This document shows positions 1-8,422 of a stretch of 37,834 bases of DNA, piece by piece. The position numbers were made by a program, and so were the translations under genes. The first letter of the stretch is position 1. Each line of letters opens with the position of its first letter. This DNA is from Sphingobacteriales bacterium (GTDB taxonomy: Bacteria; Bacteroidota; Bacteroidia; Sphingobacteriales; Sphingobacteriaceae): assembly GCA_014763615.1 (NCBI GenBank), contig JACXVB010000027.1, positions 1 through 37,834 of the forward strand, given 5' to 3'. The notes under the pieces are model-generated. The model saw only the letters and a list, made by a program, of their open reading frames with translations, was not told where the DNA came from and did no database searches.

Positions 1-8
1 TTATCATC

Positions 9-76
9 GAGAAAGGGTTTGTTTTTTTGCAACCTCAAAGGTAACAATGAGGTAAAACTTTCCTTTCTCTTTTTTT
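9..76 (+). terminator. Candidate intrinsic terminator of a gene left of the window
   Basis: An 8-bp perfect outer stem (GAGAAAGG at 9-16 with CCTTTCTC at 62-69) encloses a second perfect stem (ACCTCA at 32-37 with TGAGGT at 48-53) and is followed by a T run at 70-76. The T run is on the plus strand, so it would end plus-strand transcription entering from outside the window. The loop is larger than usual for a terminator, so another structured RNA 3' end is possible. Confidence 0.4.
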
Positions 77-113
77 ATTCATTTAGGACGCTATTGATTT
101 AACATTATTTAAC

Positions 114-145
114 AAAAGGCCTTCGAAAAATTTCGAAGACCTTTT
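114..145 (-). terminator. Terminator of the CsbD gene
   Basis: Near-perfect hairpin with arms 114-127 and 132-145, one C:A mismatch, A-rich on the left and T-rich on the right, so it can work in both directions. It lies 12 nt past the CsbD stop codon on the minus strand. Confidence 0.65.
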
Positions 146-156
146 GAGGTATATAT

Positions 157-342
157 TTACAAACTTTTAATCCACTTTATAATTTCATCTCTTGCTTTAC
201 CTGTCTTTTGCTCAATTTTTCCAAGTAATTGGTCTTCTTTTCCTTCTTCGTACTTTAAATCATCATCCGTTAAGTTTCCGTAAGCTGATTTAATTTTTCC
301 TTTTAACTCGTTCCAGTTTCCTTTAATCTCTAATTTATCCAT
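157..342 (-). CDS. CsbD family stress-response protein
   Basis: A 61-residue, highly charged protein that matches the CsbD family over its whole length: it opens with the typical [16 protein letters not shown] block and ends with a [14 protein letters not shown] helix. CsbD proteins are small, cytoplasmic and often induced by general stress; their biochemical role is not known. There is no signal peptide or membrane segment. It is a single-gene unit with a hairpin terminator just downstream and acs starting on the same strand further upstream. The family call is secure; the function is not. Confidence 0.85.
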   Translation of the reverse strand: MDKLEIKGNWNELKGKIKSAYGNLTDDDLKYEEGKEDQLLGKIEQKTGKARDEIIKWIKSL

Positions 343-418
343 GATTTGTATGATTTTAGGTAAGAAATTCGATTAATTACCTTAAAAGAACCAAGCATCA
401 TGCCAAAAAAGAACCAAT

Positions 419-2326
419 TTACAGCTTTTCGTTTTTAATTTGCTCAACTACTGATGGATCTAACAAAGTGGAGGTGTCTCCTAAATTAGAAACATCACCT
501 TCTGCAATTTTTCTTAAAATCCTTCTCATGATTTTACCTGAGCGAGTTTTTGGCAAGCCTTTGACGAACTGAATTTTATCTGGACGAGCGATGGCTCCAA
601 TGATTCTGCTTACCGTCATAGCAATATCTTTTCTAGTCAATTCTTCATCTTCTGTATGATCATTTAAAATCACGTAAGCATAAATACCTTGACCTTTAAT
701 TTCATGAGGATAACCTACCACAGCCGATTCTACCACATCAGTAAACATATTGATCGCATTTTCTACCTCAGCAGTACCGATTCTATGACCAGAAACATTG
801 ATCACATCATCTACTCTACCGGTGATTCTGTAATATCCGTCTTCATCGCGTAAGCAACCATCACCTGTAAAATATTTATTCTCATAAGTGGCGAAATAAG
901 TCTGAAGGCAACGTTCATGATCTCCGTAAGTCGTTCTAATCATCCCTGGCCAAGGGAATTTAATACATAAATTTCCAGAAACATCATTCCCTTCAATTAC
1001 TTGACCTTTTTCATCAACTAACTCTATTTGAATCCCTGGCAAAGGCAAAGTAGCATAACATGGTTTAGTTTTGGTTACACCTGCAATTGGAGAAATCATG
1101 ATGCCTCCAGTCTCTGTTTGCCACCAAGTATCTACAATTGGGCAGTTTCCTTTTCCAATATTTTCATTATACCAATTCCAAGCTTCTTCATTAATAGGCT
1201 CGCCAACAGAACCTAAAACCTTTAAACTTGATAAGTCTTTATCCTTCACATAATCTAAACCAGATTGCATCAAAGAGCGAATAGCTGTTGGTGCGGTATA
1301 TAAAATGTTGACTTTGAATTTATCAACGATATCCCAAAATCTACCAGCATCAGGGTAAGTTGGCACCCCTTCAAACATTAAAGTGGTGGCTCCTTGAGCT
1401 AGCGGACCGTAAATAATGTAAGAATGACCTGTAATCCAACCGATGTCTGCTGTACAGAAGTAGATATCTTTAGGTTGATATTGAAACACATTTTGAAAAG
1501 TATAAGCCGCATAAACCATATAGCCTGCACAAGTATGTACCACCCCTTTTGGCTTACCTGTTGAACCGGATGTGTAAAGAATGAATAACTTGTCTTCTGC
1601 ATCCATTATCTCGGGCTCGCAGTCTATCAAACCCAAAGTTTCTACTTTTTTTATTTCATCCTCCCACCACTTATCACGTCCTTTAATCATAGAAATAGGC
1701 GTTCTAGTTCTGGTTAAAACGATGACCGTTTTCACGGAAGGACATTGCACCAAAGCATCATCAATAACATTTTTTAACGGAATGTCTTTTGCACCTCTAA
1801 AACCTCCATCGGCAGTAATCACCATTTCACATTGTGCATCCTTGATTCTATCAGCGATAGATTGCGCAGAAAAACCACCAAAAACCACAGAATGAATTGC
1901 TCCAATTCTGGCACAAGCTAAAACGGCAATGGCTAATTCAGGAACCATCGGCATATAAATACAAATCCGATCTCCCTTTTTTACGCCATTATTTTTCAAC
2001 ACATTGGCAAAAAGATTCACTTTTTGATGCAGTTGTTTGTAGGTTAAAATTCGATGATGTTCTTGTGGATCATTTGCTTCCCAAATAATGGCAGGCTGAT
2101 CGCCCTTATCTGCCAAATGTCTATCAATACAATTCTCTGTTATATTTAATTTAGCACCCGAAAACCATTCTATTTTTGGATCTTTAAAATTCCAATTCAG
2201 CACTTCGTCCCACTTTTTCCTCCAAACAAAATTCTCTGCCATTTCTGCCCAAAAAGCCTCTGGGTTGGTTACACTTTTCTGATATGTTTCTTGATACTCT
2301 AAAAAGGATTTGATTTGAAAATTCAT
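419..2326 (-). CDS. acs: Acetate--CoA ligase (acetyl-CoA synthetase)
   Basis: The 635-residue length is usual for Acs. It activates acetate with ATP to acetyl-AMP and then forms acetyl-CoA in the cytoplasm. Visible marks are the N-terminal ACAS_N region (about 1-60), the AMP-binding P-loop YTSGSTGKPKG at 251-261, the WWQTETGG block, YFTGDGCLRDEDGYY, and the C-terminal TRSGKIMRR motif in which Lys598 is the catalytic lysine that is acetylation-regulated in studied homologues. The ATG at 2326 gives the standard start. It is divergent from the MORN gene across a gap of about 100 bp. The W-W-Q-T-E-T pocket favours acetate/propionate-sized acids, so a propionyl-CoA preference cannot be excluded. 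Confidence 0.95.
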   Translation of the reverse strand: MNFQIKSFLEYQETYQKSVTNPEAFWAEMAENFVWRKKWDEVLNWNFKDPKIEWFSGAKLNITENCIDRHLADKGDQPAIIWEANDPQEHHRILTYKQLHQKVNLFANVLKNNGVKKGDRICIYMPMVPELAIAVLACARIGAIHSVVFGGFSAQSIADRIKDAQCEMVITADGGFRGAKDIPLKNVIDDALVQCPSVKTVIVLTRTRTPISMIKGRDKWWEDEIKKVETLGLIDCEPEIMDAEDKLFILYTSGSTGKPKGVVHTCAGYMVYAAYTFQNVFQYQPKDIYFCTADIGWITGHSYIIYGPLAQGATTLMFEGVPTYPDAGRFWDIVDKFKVNILYTAPTAIRSLMQSGLDYVKDKDLSSLKVLGSVGEPINEEAWNWYNENIGKGNCPIVDTWWQTETGGIMISPIAGVTKTKPCYATLPLPGIQIELVDEKGQVIEGNDVSGNLCIKFPWPGMIRTTYGDHERCLQTYFATYENKYFTGDGCLRDEDGYYRITGRVDDVINVSGHRIGTAEVENAINMFTDVVESAVVGYPHEIKGQGIYAYVILNDHTEDEELTRKDIAMTVSRIIGAIARPDKIQFVKGLPKTRSGKIMRRILRKIAEGDVSNLGDTSTLLDPSVVEQIKNEKL

Positions 2327-2429
2327 GATTAATATTGCTGTTTAATAATATTTATAACTTAATTTAGTTTTTGATTAGCGATTTTGAAAAGAAATTGTTG
2401 GTTTGTAAACAAATATAAAACTAAAAAAC

Positions 2430-3131
2430 ATGAAGAAATTAATGCTTGCCTTTATTGCTCTTCTTTTGAGCATAAATTTTGTTGAGGCACAGAACAATTG
2501 TAAGGTTTTGGTTAAAGAATTACAAGGCTCTTATGAAGGTGATTGTAAAAAAGAAAAAGCTGAGGGTACGGGTACTGCCAAAGGTATTGATAAATATAGT
2601 GGCGAATTTAAGAAAGGATTTCCTGATGGTAAAGGTACTTATACTTTTGCCAATGGAGATATTTATATTGGATCGTTTGTAAAAGGTAAATTTGACGGTG
2701 AAGGTACACTTACTTATATCGATAAAAATAAAAAACCGAAAAAGGGATTTTGGGACAAAGGAGAATTTGTAGGTAAGTATAAAGAGCCCTATAAAGTTTA
2801 TTTCAGAACAAGCCATGTTTCTGGTATAAATGCAAGTCCAAATTTAAATGTTCAGGATAAAGATGTTTACATCAGCATCAGTTCTACCAATGGAAACAAT
2901 CCAGTAAGCTTAAGTAATGGTGTAGTAAAATCTAGCTTATCAGAAATAATTCCTGTGAATGGCACCTTCACCAGATTTGTTAAATTTAACGAAACCACAA
3001 AAAAAACCACTTATAAAATTCAACAGGTTGCATTTCCGTTAAGAGTTCGATTAAGAATTGGGGATCAAGAAGTAGAAATAGAGTTTTTTGAGGATTGTAG
3101 ATGGGATTGCGATATTTCGCTTAATCAATAA
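2430..3131 (+). CDS. Secreted MORN-repeat protein
   Basis: 233 residues with a clear Sec signal peptide (MKKLMLAFIALLLSINFVEA, cleavage near residue 20-21 before QNN). Residues about 33-105 hold three to four MORN-type repeats of the form YxGxxxxGxxxGxGT (YEGDCKKEKAEGTGT, YSGEFKKGFPDGKGT, YIGSFVKGKFDGEGT). The C-terminal half has no recognised domain; it is basic and ends with a Cys pair (CRWDC) that could form a disulfide with the early cysteines. MORN repeats are structural and often near membranes, so a periplasmic or cell-surface role is likely, but substrate and partner are unknown. It is monocistronic, between acs and the ribosomal operon. Confidence 0.75.
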   Translation: MKKLMLAFIALLLSINFVEAQNNCKVLVKELQGSYEGDCKKEKAEGTGTAKGIDKYSGEFKKGFPDGKGTYTFANGDIYIGSFVKGKFDGEGTLTYIDKNKKPKKGFWDKGEFVGKYKEPYKVYFRTSHVSGINASPNLNVQDKDVYISISSTNGNNPVSLSNGVVKSSLSEIIPVNGTFTRFVKFNETTKKTTYKIQQVAFPLRVRLRIGDQEVEIEFFEDCRWDCDISLNQ

Positions 3132-3149
3132 TTTTTTTCTAATCTGTTA

Positions 3150-3179
3150 TTGCATTTCCAAATTTATTTCAGATATTTG
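3150..3179 (+). promoter_or_regulatory. Candidate Bacteroidota promoter for rpmB-rpmG-DUF4295
   Basis: TTG at 3150-3152 and GATATTTG at 3172-3179 (one mismatch from TAnnTTTG) are 19 nt apart, the preferred spacing for the major Bacteroidota sigma factor. Transcription would start about 40 nt before rpmB. Confidence 0.45.
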
Positions 3180-3224
3180 CAAACTCTTTGTGAAACTGAG
3201 TTTTAATAGAAACAACATATAGTC

Positions 3225-3458
3225 ATGTCAAGAATTTGTGATTTAACAGGAAAAGCAGCTTTAGTGGGTAACAGGGTATCACACTCAAACGTTAAAACAA
3301 AGCGTAAGTTCTACCCTAACCTTCAGATGAAACGTTTTTACATTCCTGAAGAAAATAGATGGATTACTTTAAAAGTATCAACATCAGCGATAAAAACTAT
3401 CAACAAAATCGGTATCACCGAAGCAATTAACAGATTCGTAGTTAAAGGATCTATTTAA
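3225..3458 (+). CDS. rpmB: 50S ribosomal protein L28
   Basis: 77 residues, the usual bL28 length in Bacteroidota. It begins MSRICDLTGKAALVGNRVSH, the conserved N-terminus in which C-x-x-T-G-K is typical, followed by the basic KTKRKFYPNLQ segment. It is a component of the large subunit. It leads a compact unit with rpmG 27 nt downstream and the DUF4295 gene after that; shared transcription is very likely. Confidence 0.96.
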   Translation: MSRICDLTGKAALVGNRVSHSNVKTKRKFYPNLQMKRFYIPEENRWITLKVSTSAIKTINKIGITEAINRFVVKGSI

Positions 3459-3485
3459 TAATAAAGAATTCAAAACCGTTTAAAA

Positions 3486-3668
3486 ATGGCTAAGAAAGGA
3501 AATAGAGTTCAGGTAATTTTAGAATGTACTGAACATAAGGAAAGTGGAATGCCTGGAACTTCTAGATATATCACTACAAAAAATCGTAAGAACACTCCTG
3601 AGAGATTAGAGATTAAGAAGTTTAATCCGATTCTTAGAAAAGTTACCGTTCACAAAGAAATTAAGTAA
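3486..3668 (+). CDS. rpmG: 50S ribosomal protein L33
   Basis: 60 residues, matching bL33: [18 protein letters not shown], then the conserved [25 protein letters not shown] core. Only one cysteine (in ECTEHK) is present, so it is the zinc-free form without the CxxC pairs found in some paralogues. It lies second in the rpmB unit. Confidence 0.96.
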   Translation: MAKKGNRVQVILECTEHKESGMPGTSRYITTKNRKNTPERLEIKKFNPILRKVTVHKEIK

Positions 3669-3704
3669 TGGAGAGCTATAGCTATAGCGTAAAAAATATT
3701 TAAC

Positions 3705-3881
3705 ATGGCAAAGAAAGTAGTTGCAACACTAAAAACTGGTAAAGGTAAAGAATACTCTAAAGTGATTACCATGGTAAGATCACCAAAAACTGGTGCTTAC
3801 TCTTTTAAAGAAATGATTGCTCATAATGATCACATTAAAGATGCAATTGTAGTTGCCAAAGAAAGTGCAATAGAAGAATAA
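3705..3881 (+). CDS. DUF4295 small basic protein, probable Bacteroidota ribosomal protein
   Basis: A 58-residue gene (ATG 3705, TAA 3879-3881) with translation starting MAKKVVATLKTGKGKEYSKV and a central MVRSPKTGAYSFKEMI block, which fits DUF4295. It is basic, lacks cysteines and membrane segments, and sits 36 nt after rpmG and before a strong terminator, so it belongs to the ribosomal transcript. From memory, a Bacteroidota-specific large-subunit protein named bL38 was described in the Flavobacterium johnsoniae ribosome structure; I think this is the same family but cannot verify that here. Confidence 0.85.
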   Translation: MAKKVVATLKTGKGKEYSKVITMVRSPKTGAYSFKEMIAHNDHIKDAIVVAKESAIEE

Positions 3882-3900
3882 TCATTTTTAATGAAGATAT

Positions 3901-3937
3901 AAAAGCCGTCCTCTTAAATTAGGATGGCTTTTTTTAT
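3901..3937 (+). terminator. Terminator of the rpmB operon
   Basis: Stem AAAAGCCGTCCT (3901-3912) pairs with AGGATGGCTTTT (3921-3932, one G:T), with an 8-nt loop and a following T run. It separates the ribosomal genes from ftsY. Confidence 0.85.
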
Positions 3938-3952
3938 TTAATTTTATCGTCT

Positions 3953-4918
3953 ATGGGATTATTTGATTTCTTTAAAAAGAAAGAAAAAACTGTTCAAGAG
4001 CTGGAAGCTTTAGAAAAAGGTTTAGAAAAAACCAAAGACAGCTTTTTTTCTAAAATTAGCAAAGCCGTTATCGGAAAATCTACTGTTGATGACGACGTAT
4101 TAGACGAATTGGAAGAGATTCTGGTGACTTCTGATGTTGGCGTAAGCACCACATTAAAAATTGTGGAGCGAGTAGAAAAAAGAGTAGCTAAAGATAAATA
4201 CGTAAATACTTCTGAGCTCAATAATATTCTTAGAGAAGAAGTACAAGCGCTATTAGAAGAAAATAACAGCACCGATTTCCAGAATTTCGACTACGGCTCG
4301 CACAAACCCTATGTGATTATGGTGGTGGGTGTAAATGGCGTTGGTAAAACTACCACCATTGGAAAGCTAGCCTATCAATTAAAACAAGCCGGACAAAAAG
4401 TAGTGATTGGCGCAGCAGATACCTTTAGAGCAGCCGCTGTTGAACAAATTCAACTTTGGGGAGAAAGAGCAGACGTTCGTGTAGTTTCGCAAGGTATGAA
4501 CGCCGACCCTGCCTCAGTAGCTTTTGATACGCTACAATCAGCGGTAGCTAATCATGAAGATGTGGCCATCATTGATACAGCTGGCCGATTGCATAATAAA
4601 GTTGGATTGATGAATGAGCTTTCTAAAATAAAAAAAGTAATGGACAGAGTGGTTCCTGGAGCACCTCATGAAATTCTTTTGGTTTTAGATGCATCAACTG
4701 GTCAAAATGCTATTGAGCAATGCAAGCAATTTACACAAGCTACAGACGTAAATGCATTGGCGCTAACCAAATTAGATGGAACTGCAAAAGGTGGAGTTGT
4801 AATTGGAATTTCAGACCAATTTAAAATTCCGGTAAAATATATCGGTGTAGGTGAAAAGATGACGGATTTGCAATTGTTCAATAAAAAGGAATTCGTCGAC
4901 TCATTATTTAAGGGATAA
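3953..4918 (+). CDS. ftsY: Signal recognition particle receptor FtsY
   Basis: 321 residues: a short N-terminal tail without the long acidic A domain of E. coli, an NG domain, P-loop GVNGVGKTT at 126-134, DTFRAAA at 156-162, DTAGR at 208-212, TKLDG at 272-276 and the C-terminal GVGEKMTDLQLF motif. This GTPase docks ribosome-nascent chain-SRP complexes at the inner membrane. The N-terminal MGLFDFFKKK is the amphipathic membrane-targeting helix common in short FtsY proteins. In many Bacteroidota ftsY is followed directly by rimO; here a toxin-antitoxin-like pair sits between them. Confidence 0.96.
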   Translation: MGLFDFFKKKEKTVQELEALEKGLEKTKDSFFSKISKAVIGKSTVDDDVLDELEEILVTSDVGVSTTLKIVERVEKRVAKDKYVNTSELNNILREEVQALLEENNSTDFQNFDYGSHKPYVIMVVGVNGVGKTTTIGKLAYQLKQAGQKVVIGAADTFRAAAVEQIQLWGERADVRVVSQGMNADPASVAFDTLQSAVANHEDVAIIDTAGRLHNKVGLMNELSKIKKVMDRVVPGAPHEILLVLDASTGQNAIEQCKQFTQATDVNALALTKLDGTAKGGVVIGISDQFKIPVKYIGVGEKMTDLQLFNKKEFVDSLFKG

Positions 4919-4933
4919 TTAGTAAATTTAATC

Positions 4934-5146
4934 ATGGAAAGTATTCTAATTCATACTGAAAATAGAGACGAGATAAATCTCTTAAAAGAAATTGCTCAAA
5001 AGATGGGATTTAAAGCCGAGATTCTTTCTGCCTTAGATAAAGAAGATATTGGATTAGCAAAGGCTATTGAAGAAAATAGTGGAATTGAAGCCTTAAGTTT
5101 TAACGAAGCGACACCATACTACAAATCCTTGGATAAGGCTAAATAA
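4934..5146 (+). CDS. Putative antitoxin of a RelE/ParE-type pair
   Basis: 70 residues beginning MESILIHTENRDEINLLKEI, with an LDKEDIGLAKAIEENSG segment like that of small antitoxin genes paired with RelE/ParE toxins in Bacteroidota. It is acidic, with no signal peptide or membrane segment. Its stop overlaps the toxin start by 1 nt (TAATG at 5144-5148), the usual antitoxin-first layout. No DNA-binding domain (HTH or ribbon-helix-helix) is evident, so autoregulation is uncertain. The role is inferred mainly from the downstream gene. Confidence 0.65.
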   Translation: MESILIHTENRDEINLLKEIAQKMGFKAEILSALDKEDIGLAKAIEENSGIEALSFNEATPYYKSLDKAK

Positions 5147-5415
5147 TGCAAATCCAATATCAAAAGAAATTTCTTAAAGATTTAGCTTCCATTACTTCTA
5201 AATCAAGGCAAACCATAGAAAATCTTGTTTTCAATACTTTTTCAGAATATGAAAATATTGAAAAATCTGGTAAGCTTGAAAAATTAAAAGAATACAACTC
5301 CTACTTTAAAATTAGAGTTGGTAATTACAGAATTGGGTCAAGATTGAAAATGATATTCTTTCTTTTGAGAGAGTCTTACATAGAAAAGAAATCTACAAGT
5401 TCTTCCCATAAATAA
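5146..5415 (+). pseudogene. RelE/ParE-type toxin with a C-terminal frameshift
   Basis: The first about 65 residues (FLKDLASITSKSRQTIENLV, then KLEKLKEYNSYFKIRVGNYRIG) match the RelE/ParE mRNA-interferase or gyrase-toxin fold. After NYRIGSR the listed frame reads LKMIFFLLRESYIEKK, which does not fit the family. Inserting one base near 5343 gives IENDILSFERVLHRKEIYKF plus FP and a stop at 5409-5411, which is the expected family C-terminus including the conserved R-x-x-H-R-K/E. So one base has been lost near 5338-5346. The loss removes the catalytic C-terminus and would inactivate the toxin, unless it is a sequencing error. Confidence 0.75.
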
Positions 5416-5420
5416 AATAC

Positions 5421-6755
5421 ATGAAAGTTAAGGACAGAAAAAAAACTACTGGTTTATCTCAACCAAGAGTAAATGTAATCACACTCGGTTGTTCTAAAAA
5501 CACTTACGATTCTGAAGTATTAATGGGTCAGTTGAAAGGCAATCAAATCAATGTAGTACATGAGGCGAATGATATACGTGAAAATGATATCATCGTGATC
5601 AATACCTGCGGATTTATTGATAATGCAAAGCAAGAATCTATAGATACCATTCTTCAGTTTAGCGATTTAAAAGAAGAAGGAAAAGTAGGAAAAGTTGTGG
5701 TTACCGGTTGTTTATCACAAAGATACAAGCCTGAGTTAGAAGCTGAGATAAAAAATGTTGACTCTTGGTTTGGCACCAACGATTTGCAAAACTTGCTAAA
5801 CTCCATCGGTGCAGATTATAAACATGAATTAATTGGAGAGCGTTTGTTAACTACGCCCTCTCATTTCGCCTACTTGAAAATTGCTGAGGGCTGTAACCGT
5901 CCTTGTTCTTTTTGTGCTATTCCGCTGATGCGTGGCAAACATGTATCAAAACCTATAGAAGAACTGGTAAAAGAGGCGAAAAATTTAGCGAAAAACGGAA
6001 CAAAAGAGTTAATTCTGATTGCACAAGATTTAACCTATTATGGTCTTGATTTATATAACGATAGAAAATTAGCAGATCTCATGCGTCATCTTTCTGATGT
6101 GGATGGTGTGGAATGGATTAGACTTCAATATGCCTATCCATCAGGCTTTCCGTTGGATATTTTGGAGGTGATGAATGAACGCTCTAACATCTGCAATTAC
6201 TTAGATATGCCGCTTCAACATATTTCTGATCCGATGCTGAAATCTATGCGACGAGGAATTACCAAACAAAAAACCATTGATTTGGTGAATCAAATCAGGG
6301 ATAAAGTTCCCAATATTGCCATGAGAACAACTTTAATTTGTGGCTATCCAGGAGAAACTGAAAAAGATTTTGAAGAAATGAAAGCATGGGTAGAAGAAAC
6401 TCGTTTTGATCGTTTAGGTTGTTTCACCTATTCTCATGAAGAAAAAACTCATGCTTATGATTTAGTAGATGATGTGCCAGAAGAAGTGAAAGAGCAGCGT
6501 GTAGAAGAAATCATGGATATCCAACAAAGCATATCTTTTGATTTAAATCAACAAAAAGTGGGTAAAAACTATAAAGTTTTGATTGATAAAAAAGAAGGTG
6601 ATTTTTTTGTGGGAAGAACTGAATTTGACTCGCCAGAAGTGGATAATGAGGTTTTAATAGATGCAAAAAATAACTACGCAACGCCAGGAACTTTTGTATT
6701 TGCTAAAATTGACCGAGCAGAAGACTTCGACCTTTATGGTACTATTGTCAAATAA
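5421..6755 (+). CDS. rimO: Ribosomal protein S12 methylthiotransferase RimO
   Basis: 444 residues. The N-terminal UPF0004 domain carries its [4Fe-4S] cysteines at C24 (TLGCSKNTYDSE), C63 (NTCGFID) and C97 (TGCLSQRY). The radical SAM motif is C158-x3-C162-x2-C165 (CNRPCSFC) and a TRAM domain ends the protein (GRTEFDSPEVDNEVLI). The LGCSKN...DSE signature and the overall length point to RimO, which beta-methylthiolates an Asp of ribosomal protein S12, rather than the tRNA enzyme MiaB. The ATG at 5421 lies just after the toxin stop, so the two may share a transcript. Confidence 0.94.
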   Translation: MKVKDRKKTTGLSQPRVNVITLGCSKNTYDSEVLMGQLKGNQINVVHEANDIRENDIIVINTCGFIDNAKQESIDTILQFSDLKEEGKVGKVVVTGCLSQRYKPELEAEIKNVDSWFGTNDLQNLLNSIGADYKHELIGERLLTTPSHFAYLKIAEGCNRPCSFCAIPLMRGKHVSKPIEELVKEAKNLAKNGTKELILIAQDLTYYGLDLYNDRKLADLMRHLSDVDGVEWIRLQYAYPSGFPLDILEVMNERSNICNYLDMPLQHISDPMLKSMRRGITKQKTIDLVNQIRDKVPNIAMRTTLICGYPGETEKDFEEMKAWVEETRFDRLGCFTYSHEEKTHAYDLVDDVPEEVKEQRVEEIMDIQQSISFDLNQQKVGKNYKVLIDKKEGDFFVGRTEFDSPEVDNEVLIDAKNNYATPGTFVFAKIDRAEDFDLYGTIVK

Positions 6756-6801
6756 TGGATATCAAAAACCAGAACAATCATTTTTGATTAATTTCGAAAC
6801 G

Positions 6802-8385
6802 ATGGAAGCTCAATATATTGATTACAACGAAACCCGATGTTTCTCCTCTACGGTAACGCGTTACTTGGATAAGGACGAAAAATTAAAGCCTTTTATTAAT
6901 CGTTTCCCTAGTTTAGAAAATTTCAAAAACATCATTTCTGAAAGAAATTTTAAAGGAAATAGAGAATTTCTTTCAGAGGTTATCCAACATCAATATCAAA
7001 ATACGCCTACCTCTACACTGGTTCTTCAAAATATTGATGCTTTAAAAAATGCCCAAACCTATACCATTACCACAGGTCATCAGCTTAATATTTTTACCGG
7101 ACCACTTTATTTCATTTTTAAGATTGTCACTGCCATTAATCTGGCTAAAGAACTGAAAAACGAATTTCCAAACCAGCATTTCGTCCCAGTTTATTGGATG
7201 GCAACCGAAGATCACGATTTTGAAGAAATCAACCATACATACATCGGCGGTAAAAAAATCACATGGAATTTAGCTGCACAAGGTGCAACCGGAAGGTTAA
7301 ATCCAAAGTCGATCATCCAAGCTTTAAATGAGTATAAAGGGATTTTAGGAATAAGCCCAAATGCTGAAAAATTAGCGAATTTGGTTACTAGAGCATACAC
7401 GCAATATGAAAATTTAGCAGATGCCACCAGATTTTTGGTGAATGAATTATTTGGAGAATATGGTTTAGTGATTATTGATGCCGATCATCCAAAATTAAAA
7501 CAAGTTTTTGCGCCCATTATTCAGCAAGATATTATTGAGCAGAATAGTTTCAAAAACATTGAAGAAAGCAGTAAAAAACTAACCGAAATAGGTGTTCACG
7601 CTCAGGTAAATCCTAGAGAAATTAACTTTTTTTACTTAACTGAAGATCTACGTGAACGCCTTGTTTTTGAAGATGGACGCTATCAGGTTTTAAATACCGG
7701 AATTTCTTTTTCTGAGGAAGAATTAAAAGCTGAAATCGCCAATCATCCTGAAAGATTTAGCCCCAATGTGGTGATGCGCCCACTTTATCAGGAAGTGATT
7801 TTACCTAATTTGGCTTATGTTGGCGGAGGCGGAGAGCTTGCCTATTGGTTGCAGTTGAAATCAACCTTCGATTTTTATCAGGTAGATTTTCCTTTATTAA
7901 TTTTAAGAAACTCGGCCATGCTGGCAGAAGAAAAAACCAAATTGAAGCTCCAAAAATTAAATTTGGCTTTCGCCGATGTTTTTGAAGATACTGAGATTTT
8001 GAAAAAACAGCACATCCATCAGCACAGTGAACATGCGCTCAATTTAAAGGACGAGTGGAATCAATTAAAATCGATTTTTGACGAACTCAAAATCAGAGCA
8101 AAAAAAATAGACCCTACGCTAGAACCAAGTACCGAGGCAGTAGAAGTACGTTTAAAAAGAGCTTTAGATAGCTTAGAAAAGAAGTTAATTAGAGCAGAAA
8201 AAAGAAACTTTTCTGAAGCGATGAATGACATTGAAACCATCAAAAATCAATTATTTCCGGGTGGAGGTTTACAAGAACGCAAAGAAAACTTCGGCTTATT
8301 TTACGTGAAATATGGAGATGATTTTATCAAAAACCTGATTCAATATTTTAAACCTTTAGACTTCAAATTCACTATATTAAATTAG
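6802..8385 (+). CDS. bshC: Putative cysteine ligase BshC (bacillithiol synthesis)
   Basis: A start at ATG 6802 gives 527 residues (MEAQYIDYNETRCFSS), matching the BshC N-terminus and length; the longer open frame beginning inside rimO is not credible. BshC is assigned to the last step of bacillithiol synthesis, joining cysteine to glucosaminyl-malate. Visible marks are TTGHQLNIFTGPLYFIFKI at about 90-108, PVYWMATEDHDFEE, the glycine-rich YVGGGGELAYWLQLK, and a C-terminal coiled coil (VRLKRALDSLEKKLIRAEKR). bshA and bshB are not in the window. It follows rimO by 46 nt on the same strand. Confidence 0.92.
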   Translation: MEAQYIDYNETRCFSSTVTRYLDKDEKLKPFINRFPSLENFKNIISERNFKGNREFLSEVIQHQYQNTPTSTLVLQNIDALKNAQTYTITTGHQLNIFTGPLYFIFKIVTAINLAKELKNEFPNQHFVPVYWMATEDHDFEEINHTYIGGKKITWNLAAQGATGRLNPKSIIQALNEYKGILGISPNAEKLANLVTRAYTQYENLADATRFLVNELFGEYGLVIIDADHPKLKQVFAPIIQQDIIEQNSFKNIEESSKKLTEIGVHAQVNPREINFFYLTEDLRERLVFEDGRYQVLNTGISFSEEELKAEIANHPERFSPNVVMRPLYQEVILPNLAYVGGGGELAYWLQLKSTFDFYQVDFPLLILRNSAMLAEEKTKLKLQKLNLAFADVFEDTEILKKQHIHQHSEHALNLKDEWNQLKSIFDELKIRAKKIDPTLEPSTEAVEVRLKRALDSLEKKLIRAEKRNFSEAMNDIETIKNQLFPGGGLQERKENFGLFYVKYGDDFIKNLIQYFKPLDFKFTILN

Positions 8386-8422
8386 ATTCATAACCTCATT
8401 TATCAGTCTAAAACCATCTAAA

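Noticed and set aside
6661..6801. N-terminal extension of bshC starting inside rimO
   Set aside because: It overlaps the rimO 3' end in another frame and is not like BshC proteins; ATG 6802 gives the family start.
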